Part shown: positions 60,101-64,000 of the stretch, in pieces
How the letters are laid out: every line of letters starts with the position of its first letter
Numbering within the stretch: position 1 is the first letter of the stretch
DNA from: Panthera uncia
Lineage: Eukaryota; Chordata; Mammalia; Carnivora; Felidae
Assembly: GCF_023721935.1 (NCBI RefSeq)
Contig: NC_064818.1
Location: 76,027,745 to 76,091,744 of the forward strand
Direction: 5' to 3'
DNA length: 64,000 nt
Made by a program: the position numbers and the translations under genes
Notes under the pieces: generated by a model
Seen by the model: only the letters and a program-made list of their open reading frames with translations
The model's database searches: none
Told to the model about the DNA's origin: nothing

Positions 60101-60915
60101 ACTTCACTGCTTTTAACTGCTGTTTTGTTATAGGGTTTTTTTTGAATAAGCCATTTAAATTATGCATTTCCCCACTGACAGAGATGCATTCTTTTAATTT
60201 TTCATTTCTGCCCTCTTGATGTCAAGTCCTAAAGCACCAGTGCATCATATTCCACAATCTAATCTGCTTTGTTAAGTGACTCATAAAAAGCACGTCACAC
60301 AGTGGTCTAATCATTAAGTAATTTTTTTCCTAGAATGCTCTTATACATGTGGAATAACCACAAGAGTCCTCGTAATTTGTAAGCACGGCAAATAGGGCGA
60401 GTTGAATAGGGAAGTTTCAAAAACTTACCGTAGCTTTGGTTTCCACAGAAGACTGGGCCGTGGTGAGGCTGGTAAATGGCACCAGAAGATGCTCTGGAAG
60501 GGTGGAAGTCTTCTACCACGGCACCTGGGGGTCGGTGTGTGATGACGGCTGGGGTCTAAAGGAGGCTCATGTTGTGTGCCGGCAGCTTGGGTGTGGCCGG
60601 GCAGTGTCTGCCCCCCTGGGTGCCCACTTTGGCCCAGGCTCTGGAAAGATTCTCCTGGATAATGTGCACTGCAGTGGTAAGGAGAGCCACCTGGCCCTGT
60701 GTGCCCACGATACCTGGTTCACTCACAACTGTGGGCATGAGGAGGATGCTGGAGCCATCTGTTCAGGTGAGGGGTCTTTTTGCATTCTAAATGAGTCATG
60801 AACAGAATGGCTTATTACAGAAACTGAGCAATGAGCCAATGGCCCCTCCAGTGAGGGTGATGATTTCCTCTCTTTACACTAACAGGTTCTCTGACGACAA
60901 GCCCCTCCCCTCCAG
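34978..60915 (+). CDS. DMBT1L1: DMBT1-like secreted SRCR protein gene (5' part; continues beyond window)
   Basis: This is the span of 13 supported coding exons: a signal-peptide exon, three SRCR exons of 315-318 nt and nine linker exons of 30-84 nt. Their total is 1432 nt, about 477 residues. Every junction is phase 1 and no stop interrupts the joined frame. The SRCR modules are group B type with eight cysteines (nine in the first), as in DMBT1/gp340, a secreted mucosal pattern-recognition protein of saliva and epithelia. The short Ser/Thr/Pro-rich linkers correspond to the SRCR-interspersed domains of DMBT1. The gene has no visible end here, so CUB or zona pellucida modules may follow. The neighbouring C10orf120 on the opposite strand places it at the DMBT1 locus. 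Orientation and order favour the DMBT1-like paralogue over DMBT1, but this is inference, so the symbol is tentative. Ligand and tissue cannot be read from the sequence. Confidence 0.75.
36120..36320 (+). repeat. MIR element
   Basis: TGGGCAAGTGTTTTCATCTT, AACAGGGGATAATTCATTGG and CTGTTATTAT follow the MIR pattern. Intron 1. Confidence 0.55.
37484..37606 (-). mobile_element. LINE-1 3' UTR fragment
   Basis: The minus-strand copy of the felid-type L1 tail (TTATTTTCAAATTGGCTAAC, ACAACACCCACTGCTCATCC) follows a T-run that marks the poly(A) end. It lies in intron 1 of the DMBT1-like gene. Confidence 0.75.
38440..38815. repeat. CA/CT-rich low-complexity tract
   Basis: About 375 bases of irregular CACA, CTCACA and TGCACA. 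It produces long overlapping Thr/His/Ser-rich open frames that are not genes. Intron 1. Confidence 0.9.
39470..39705 (+). repeat. L2/MIR-like relic
   Basis: CATTTACTGAGTGCCCGGCA and CAGCACATAGTGGGTGCTCA are characteristic L2/MIR stretches. Intron 1. Confidence 0.5.
40440..40675 (+). repeat. MIR element
   Basis: Motifs such as CAGACTCTGGAACCAAATCC and GACTTCCTGATCTGTTAAAA, ending in AGCTATTATTATT, follow the MIR consensus. Intron 1. Confidence 0.65.
41217..41452 (-). mobile_element. Felid SINE, minus, with GA microsatellite
   Basis: A divergent reverse copy whose body has become a (GA)n run at about 41240-41284. Intron 1 of the DMBT1-like gene. Confidence 0.9.
41840..41960 (+). mobile_element. 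MER5-like fragment
   Basis: GGTTCTCAAACCTGGCAGCA and AGAATCATTTGGATTATACA resemble MER5. Intron 1. Confidence 0.5.
42041..42264 (+). mobile_element. Felid SINE, plus
   Basis: GAACACCC[G/A]GCTTCT is duplicated on both sides (42026-42040, 42266-42280). Intron 1. Confidence 0.94.
42899..43213 (+). CDS. SRCR domain 1 exon (nine cysteines)
   Basis: A 315-nt phase 1-1 exon coding for one whole SRCR domain, from DWLPVQLVGGSGRCSGRVEV to GEDAGVTCSG. The family signature is clear: GRCSGRVE, VCDD, AVCRQLGCG, LLDDVQC, LGQC, HNCGHGEDAGV. All eight group B cysteines are present. A ninth sits in GVWCTVCDD, where the family normally has Gly (WGTVC); its codon is 42976-42978. The acceptor is CTTTCTCCCGAAG|AC and the donor TCGG|GTAAAT. 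Unlike domains 2 and 3 it lacks the NGS/NGT glycosylation sequon before the first cysteine (GGS instead). The pyrimidine tract at its acceptor looks transposon-derived. Confidence 0.92.
43267..43423 (+). other. Candidate extra linker exon after SRCR 1 (two alternative forms)
   Basis: Two pyrimidine-rich acceptors lie close together at 43266 and 43291. From the first, an 84-nt phase 1-1 exon to a weak donor AAAG|GTCATC (43267-43350) would read VVSSVSLPSTAGHPKSNP and so on. From the second, a 132-nt phase 1-1 exon to TATG|GTAGGT (43292-43423) is open, reading TPNLTPVCLCPFEKPKV within it. The Ser/Thr-rich first form looks more like the other linkers; the intron before it would be only 53 bases. 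Both may be chance. Confidence 0.25.
43624..43853 (-). mobile_element. Felid SINE, minus
   Basis: AGTTCACTTTT is duplicated at 43612 and 43854. Intron after SRCR 1. Confidence 0.94.
44843..45247 (+). mobile_element. MER20-like DNA transposon, split by a SINE
   Basis: GTTCTCAAATGGGGATGATT and CCCCCAGGGGACATTTGTCA match the MER20 (hAT) start as I remember it. TTGTCACAACTAGGGGGTGC and TGCTGAGTTTAAGAAACTCT match the rest. A SINE lies inside at 44904-45103. Confidence 0.8.
44904..45103 (-). mobile_element. Felid SINE inside MER20
   Basis: GGAGACACTTTT is duplicated at 44892-44903 and 45104-45115, so the SINE is younger than the MER20 copy. Confidence 0.95.
45256..45373 (+). mobile_element. Short tRNA-head SINE with AAAAT microsatellite
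   Basis: Only the tRNA-like head (GAGCGCCTGGCTGGCTCAG) is followed by a pure AAAAT repeat at about 45333-45369. Confidence 0.88.
45376..45610 (+). mobile_element. Felid SINE, plus
   Basis: ATAAAATCTTCAA is duplicated at about 45363-45375 and 45611-45623; the left copy is the tail of the previous SINE. The head carries a small internal duplication (CTCAGTTTATGCTTAACTCA). Confidence 0.93.
46673..46903 (+). mobile_element. Felid SINE, plus
   Basis: AAAAGCATTCACA is duplicated at 46660-46672 and 46904-46916. Intron after SRCR 1. Confidence 0.94.
47299..47328 (+). CDS. Linker mini-exon a (10 codons)
   Basis: A 30-nt exon after TTTCTTTCTCGCAG and before GTAAGA. With the split codon it reads EYEHETSGAL in phase 1-1. 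Good splice sites, an open frame and a matching phase support it. It begins the linker between SRCR 1 and SRCR 2. Transcript evidence would settle it. Confidence 0.65.
48040..48069 (+). CDS. Linker mini-exon b (10 codons)
   Basis: A 30-nt exon after TTTCTCTCTGCTCTTAG and before GTGAGT. It reads DAEILTPFPG in phase 1-1 and would splice directly into SRCR 2 (FPG-DWPQLQLV). Splice sites are strong. Confidence 0.68.
48505..48567. repeat. Two-unit direct repeat before SRCR 2
   Basis: TGTTGAAGGGTTGAACAA occurs twice, about 30 bases apart, ending some 58 bases before the SRCR 2 acceptor. Confidence 0.85.
48626..48940 (+). CDS. SRCR domain 2 exon
   Basis: A 315-nt phase 1-1 exon, DWPQLQLVNGSGRCSGRVEV to GEDASVICSG. 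It has exactly eight cysteines in the group B spacing and the family blocks VCDDHWD, VVCRQLNCGRAL, LLDDVDC, LGQC and HNCGPGEDASV. NGS just before the first cysteine is a possible N-glycosylation site. The stretch GRVEVFYHGQWGRVC matches the region of DMBT1 reported to bind bacteria (pattern VEVLxxxxW), with Phe for Leu. The acceptor GTGTCTTTGAAAG is moderate; the donor is CTCAG|GTAATG. Confidence 0.93.
49450..49660 (-). mobile_element. MER20-like DNA transposon, minus
   Basis: AAGATTTCTCAGTCTCAGCA, ATAATTCTTTGTGGTGGGGG and ATTGAGAACCACTCTCT match the reverse of MER20. Intron after SRCR 2. Confidence 0.7.
50531..50634. other. Assembly gap (10 N) with duplicated flanks
   Basis: 47 bases (GTGCTACCTGGGCAGGTAGG ... 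AAAGGGAA) lie on both sides of N at 50578-50587 and are identical. This suggests contig ends that overlap and were not merged, so the true genome may have one copy and no gap. Intron after SRCR 2. Confidence 0.85.
51009..51041 (+). CDS. Linker mini-exon c (11 codons)
   Basis: A 33-nt exon between the excellent acceptor CCTTTCTCCCTGCAG and the donor AAG|GTAGGA. It reads EKAQESLPMPQ in phase 1-1. It starts the long linker between SRCR 2 and SRCR 3, which is built from six mini-exons totalling about 110 residues. Confidence 0.68.
51541..51752 (-). mobile_element. hAT-type nonautonomous DNA transposon fragment
   Basis: GGTCAGCAAACCTTTTCTGT, AAATCTTCTGGGCTTTGTGG and GGCACTGGGCTAGATTTGAC fit a common mammalian nonautonomous element in reverse. 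The family name is uncertain. Confidence 0.6.
53711..53740 (+). CDS. Linker mini-exon d (10 codons)
   Basis: A 30-nt exon after TTTGTACCAATAG and before GTAAGA. It reads GDGNSATTLS in phase 1-1. The Ser/Thr-rich content fits an O-glycosylated spacer. The acceptor pyrimidine tract is modest. Confidence 0.62.
54130..54870 (-). mobile_element. Ancient MaLR-like LTR, split by a SINE
   Basis: TTAGTGGCTTAAACAACACA, CTTGCTTTTTCCAGCTTCTA and TAGCAACCTTAATTCCATCT fit a reverse-strand MaLR-type LTR, interrupted at 54507-54718. Intron between SRCR 2 and SRCR 3. Confidence 0.6.
54507..54718 (-). mobile_element. Felid SINE, minus, inside a MaLR-like repeat
   Basis: GATAATGTCC[T/C]TTATCTT is duplicated at 54489-54506 and from 54719. 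It contains a (GA)n run. Confidence 0.94.
55569..55631 (+). CDS. Linker mini-exon e (21 codons)
   Basis: A 63-nt exon after TTTCTTTATTACAG and before GTAGGA. It reads VLPITVSTQLSP... ending RSTSP, in phase 1-1 with no stop. It is rich in Ser, Thr and Pro. Its first bases (TTCTACC) and VLP start resemble mini-exon h, suggesting descent by exon duplication. Confidence 0.65.
57155..57194. repeat. (CA)20 microsatellite
   Basis: Forty bases of pure CA. Linker intron; likely polymorphic. Confidence 0.97.
57450..57625 (+). repeat. MIR element
   Basis: CTTCAGTTTCCTTATTTGAA and ATGGGGATAATAGCTACGCA are MIR core-like. Linker intron. Confidence 0.6.
57840..57960 (-). mobile_element. Ancient LINE-1 fragment
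   Basis: A short reverse L1 pattern (TTGTCTGTTCTGGATATTTC, AATGGAGTCATGCCATAAG). Confidence 0.45.
58086..58139 (+). CDS. Linker mini-exon f (18 codons)
   Basis: A 54-nt exon after GTTGTTTCCCGACAG and before GTAAGC. It reads AHSTSTVPEDINHPTTSS in phase 1-1, again Ser/Thr-rich. Both splice sites are good. Confidence 0.68.
58704..58787 (+). CDS. Linker mini-exon g (28 codons)
   Basis: An 84-nt exon after ATTTTTTTCAG and before GTACAA. It starts ASADNEKLLTLLSD and ends PSPVLTIQLE, in phase 1-1 with no stop. It is the longest linker exon. The acceptor tract is strong and the donor acceptable. Confidence 0.62.
59203..59268 (+). CDS. Linker mini-exon h (22 codons)
   Basis: A 66-nt exon after CATGTTGTTCCAG and before GTCAGC. 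It reads VLPVVDSLSSSRR... ending PWPSLS, in phase 1-1. It resembles mini-exon e at its start. The donor is the weakest of the set. Confidence 0.58.
59640..60180 (-). mobile_element. Ancient LINE-1 fragment, minus, split by a SINE
   Basis: The L1M-like reverse sequence (TTTTGAGATTCACCCATGTTG) surrounds the SINE at 59819-60035. Edges are approximate. Confidence 0.5.
59819..60035 (-). mobile_element. Felid SINE, minus
   Basis: GKACCTCTTATTCTT is duplicated at 59804-59818 and from 60036. It lies in the intron before SRCR 3. Confidence 0.95.
60449..60766 (+). CDS. SRCR domain 3 exon
   Basis: A 318-nt phase 1-1 exon, EDWAVVRLVNGTRRCSGRVE to EEDAGAICSG. It has eight cysteines in group B spacing: RCSGRVE, VCDDGWG, VVCRQLGCGRAV, LLDNVHC, LALC, HNCGHEEDAGA. 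NGT before the first cysteine is a glycosylation sequon. The acceptor is TTTCCACAG|AAG|ACTGG, a tandem NAGNAG; using the second AG would give 315 nt, the same as the other two SRCR exons, and drop one Glu. The donor is TTCAG|GTGAGG. Confidence 0.93.
60886..60915 (+). CDS. Linker mini-exon i (10 codons), last exon seen
   Basis: A 30-nt exon after CTCTTTACACTAACAG and before GTAAGA, only 119 bases past the SRCR 3 donor. It reads GSLTTSPSPP in phase 1-1. It begins the linker after SRCR 3; the next exon is probably outside the window, since none was recognised in the remaining 3 kb. Confidence 0.68.
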
Positions 60916-61420
60916 GTAAGACTGACTTGGCCATTTCTATATCCTATTCTTAGTTCTAGTTCTGGCTGGCTTGAGGGTAGATCCCAGGCACCATTTAGCT
61001 TGGCGGAAAGCTGAACAGTGAAGAGCAATATTAGCAAAGAGGGAATTCAGAAATTAGCTAAATACCCAATCAGCCAGGTGCTGGAATCTTCCTAAATCAG
61101 AATGAAATTACCAGGCAGCCACGGGCAAGACAGGATACTTATGGGGCCATTGGATAACTGGAAAGGTCACTGATTTTGGGATAGTTGTCTATGACCATGC
61201 CCATCAGTCATCACAAACCACTTATTTGAGAGAAAATTGCCATTCACTTTCCAGAATAATTAGATCAGAAAATCATCCCTCTGGAGTCTGTGGGGCCTGA
61301 TCCTTTCTAACAGGTGAAGACACCACATCAGTTGAAAATTTATGCTTATGTGCTTTTGGAGTACCTCTGCCATTAGGAAAAACCCTGGGGCCATTGAAAG
61401 CATTTCTTTTTTATCCTACA

Positions 61421-61607
61421 GCAGTGGTTTTTAAACTTTATTGGGTGTTAGAATTACCTGCAGGGGTTATTAGAACAAGGATTGCGGGGCTGCCCCTAGA
61501 GTTTCTGATTCAGCAGGCCTAGGGTGTGGTGTGAGAATTTGCACTTCCAGAAAGTCCAGGATGCTTATTCTGCTGGTCTGGGGACCTCACTTTGAGAACC
61601 ACTGTCT
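61421..61607 (+). mobile_element. MER5A-like DNA transposon
   Basis: CAGCAGTGGTTTTTAAACTT to CACTTTGAGAACCACTGTCT gives inverted ends (CAGTGGTT / AACCACTG) typical of MER5A. Confidence 0.75.
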
Positions 61608-61649
61608 TAAAAAGAAAGAAGGAATCCTTTTTATCCTAATAAATAAAAG

Positions 61650-61993
61650 CAGAATTATCATCATCTCCATCACAATTATCATTCTCACCATCGTCTTCGT
61701 CATTATCATCATCACCATCGTCACTGCCATCGTCACCGCCGTTATCACCATTGTCATTGTCATCATCATTGTCATCACCATCATCACCATTGCTACCGCC
61801 ATCACCATCGTCATCGTCACCAGCACCATCATCATCACCACTGTCACCATCATCACCACTGTCACCATCATCACCTTCGTCATTGCCGTCATCATTGCCA
61901 TCATCACCATCACCAACATCACCATCATCACCATCATCAATGCCATCATTATCCACATCCTTGTTACCAACACCAATGCCATCACCATTAGCA
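61650..61993. repeat. Imperfect CAT/ATC trinucleotide repeat
   Basis: About 340 bases of ATC/ACC/GTC triplets (CATCATCACCATCGTCACTG) give open frames on both strands with Ile/Thr/Val, Ser/Pro or Asp/Gly content. Intron after SRCR 3; non-coding. Confidence 0.93.
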
Positions 61994-62399
61994 GCAAAAG
62001 CTACTCGATCTAGTAAGCCAAACTTCGTATTAATGAATCACTTCTCTGGTTGTTTTTAGTTGATGTGATTTTAATGGTTATGTATATGCAAAGTTAAACA
62101 TCCAAGCAAGAAGATAGGTAAACTATTGCAAGCTTATGGATATTCATTATTACGTAAGTAATCAGGTCTCTGTGGATGAAGCATTTTCCATTTATAGCCA
62201 GGAGCCTGAGGTGGTTGCACTCATGGCCTCCTCTTTATCTGATAGCCACTGCCCTAATCCAAATCCTCATCACCTCTTCCTTCCTGGATGAACACAGACT
62301 TCTCCTAACTGGCTTCCCTGCCTACAGGCTCCCAACATTATAGTCTATTGTTTACATGCAATCAGTTACTTTTCAAAAATAAAAGTCAGACTTATGGAA

Positions 62400-64000
62400 A
62401 TTTAACCTACAGTAAAGATCACCATGTAGTTCAAAGAATTTTGATGAATGTTTGCAGTTGTATAAACATCACTACCATCAAAATATAAAACATTTCTACT
62501 ACCTTAAAGAGTTTCCTCATGCCTCTTTCTATTCAATCCTTTCTCTTAACCCCAGGTCCTGGCAACTACGCATATGATTTCTGACCCTAAAAAAGTTTGA
62601 CTTTTCCAGAATATTATATATTTTAATCAGACAATATGTAGCATTTTGTGTTGGGCTTGCTTACATAGCATAACACTTTTGAGATTCACCCATGTATCTC
62701 CAAGAATCAGACATTCATTCTTTTACATTGCTGAGTAGTATTCCACTGTATGGATGTGACAAATGTGTTTATCCATTTGCCACTTGATGGATATTGAATT
62801 TATTTTTAATTTTTGACTATTATTAATTAAGCTGCTTAAAACATTCATATATAGATTGCAAACTATTTTCCAAGGTGGTTGTACCATTTTGCATTCCCAC
62901 TAGCAACATATGAGAGTTACAGTTGCTCAACATACTTGTCAACCCTTGGATTCTATTTTTTGTTTGATCATTATAGTCTCCTCTCCTATAATGAGAATGA
63001 TCTCTCTTTGTGGTTTTAATTTGCCTTCCTTTGATGACTAGTGATACTAAGTACATTTTAATGTGTTTATTTACATCTCTTCTTTGGTTAAGCATCTGTT
63101 CAAATCTTTTATCTTTTTTTGTCTTATGTTGTAAGACAGGTCTTTATATATTAAAGAAATATAGAAATATTATATATTATAAAATATTGGGTACAAGTAT
63201 TTTCTCAGATGTGTGTTTTGCAAATGTTTTCTCTCAGTCTACAACTTGTCTCTTCATTTTCTTAAGTCTTTTTTAAGGAGCAGAATTTTTAAGTTTTAAT
63301 GAAGTCCAATTTACCAAGATTTTTTTCTTCAGTCAAATGTGTTTTTATATTCTAAGAAATCTTCACTTGCCCAAAGCTCTCAAATATTTTCTCCTGTTTT
63401 CTTCTATAAGTTTCATAGTTGTAGGTTTGTCATTTAGTTCTATGATCCATTTTTGTTGATTTTTTAATATGGTTCAAAGTATTTTTTTCCCCGTATAGAT
63501 CTCTAATCATACCAATGCCATTTGTCTAAAAGACTCTCCTAACGCCACTGAAATACCTGGCACTTTTGTCAAAAATAAAATAATCATTAATACGTGAGTC
63601 TATTTCTAAACTCCCTCTCTTGTTCCACTGGTTTATGTTACTATTCTCATGCCTGTGTCACATTGTCTGGATTCCTGTAGCTTCAGACTAAGTCATGAAA
63701 TCACTTTGTTCTTTTTTCTTCTTTTTCAAAATTGTTTTAGCTAACCTAGGCTTTTGGCCTTTCATATAAAATTTTTGAATCAACTTGTCAATCTCTACAA
63801 AAAATATCTGCCGGGATTTTTAGTTTAGATTATGTAGAGTCTATATATATATTTGAGTCTATATGTAAATTTGGGGGAAATTGACATCTTAACAATATTG
63901 AGTTTTCTGATCCATCAACACAGGACATCTCTTCATTTATTTAGGTCTTTCATTAACTCAACATTTTTTTATGTTTCTATGCTCAAATTTTGCCCATCAT
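62400..64000 (-). mobile_element. Ancient LINE-1, minus, runs to window edge
   Basis: Long reverse-strand L1 sequence: GAGATTCACCCATGTATCTC, GAGTAGTATTCCACTGTATG, CCAAGGTGGTTGTACCATTT and TTCCCACTAGCAACATATGA. It is riddled with stops and fills most of the stretch after the last exon. Confidence 0.75.

Larger units (their letters stand above)
48941..60448 (+). other. Introns of the linker region between SRCR 2 and SRCR 3
   Basis: 11.5 kb with six mini-exons separated by introns of about 0.4 to 2.7 kb. Besides the listed repeats the introns are mostly unique, AT-rich sequence. No additional SRCR exon or SRCR relic was seen. Confidence 0.6.
60916..62399 (+). other. Intron after the last visible exon
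   Basis: It holds a possible dead mini-exon at 61314-61331, a MER5A copy and the CAT repeat. No later exon of the gene was recognised before the window ends. Confidence 0.5.

Noticed and set aside
61531..62013. 160-codon plus-strand frame and overlapping minus-strand frames
   Set aside because: They come entirely from the CAT/ATC triplet repeat; composition is Ile/Thr/Val or Met/Val only.

Overview
This is a piece of a carnivore nuclear genome, almost certainly a cat or close feliform. About 29 copies of a tRNA-derived SINE with the felid head (GGGGCGCCTGGGTGGCTCAG) lie in both orientations, many flanked by short target-site duplications. Young carnivore-type LINE-1 3' ends are also present. 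Introns, splice signals, MIR/L2, MER5, MER20 and MaLR relics and one 10-N assembly gap all fit a mammalian draft assembly. There are no operons, CRISPR arrays or bacterial-style genes.

Two protein-coding genes can be supported. On the minus strand at 10454-12042 is a complete three-exon gene whose 334-residue product I recognise as the orthologue of human C10orf120 (uncharacterised). On the plus strand a large gene starts at 34978 and runs off the right edge. It has a TATA-box promoter, a signal-peptide exon, three scavenger receptor cysteine-rich (SRCR) exons (42899-43213, 48626-48940, 60449-60766) and nine short exons coding for Ser/Thr/Pro-rich linkers. Every internal exon is phase 1 at both ends. 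SRCR modules alternating with short linkers is the plan of DMBT1 (gp340/hensin/ebnerin). As I remember the human 10q26 map, C10orf120 lies beside DMBT1 and a DMBT1-like locus. The order and orientation here (C10orf120 minus, then SRCR gene plus) fit the DMBT1-like paralogue (DMBT1L1/DMBT1P1 in human, which I recall as a pseudogene) better than DMBT1 itself. All visible exons here are open.

Layout: 1-10.4 kb is intergenic with repeats, including a twin-primed L1 at 2054-3494. 10.45-12.04 kb is C10orf120. 12.1-34.9 kb is intergenic and repeat-rich. 34.9 kb to the end is the DMBT1-like gene. Its first intron (7.9 kb) has a CA-rich tract, and later introns hold SINEs, MER20, MaLR relics, a (CA)20 microsatellite and a 340-bp imperfect CAT/ATC repeat. 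The protein visible so far is about 477 residues: a secreted mucosal-type SRCR protein that probably continues with further SRCR and perhaps CUB/ZP modules outside the window.

The most interesting points are the array of skippable linker exons, a ninth unpaired cysteine in the first SRCR domain, a NAGNAG acceptor at the third SRCR exon, and a splice acceptor tract of the first SRCR exon that appears to come from a MER20 transposon end. All calls are by eye; repeat family names come from memory of consensus sequences.
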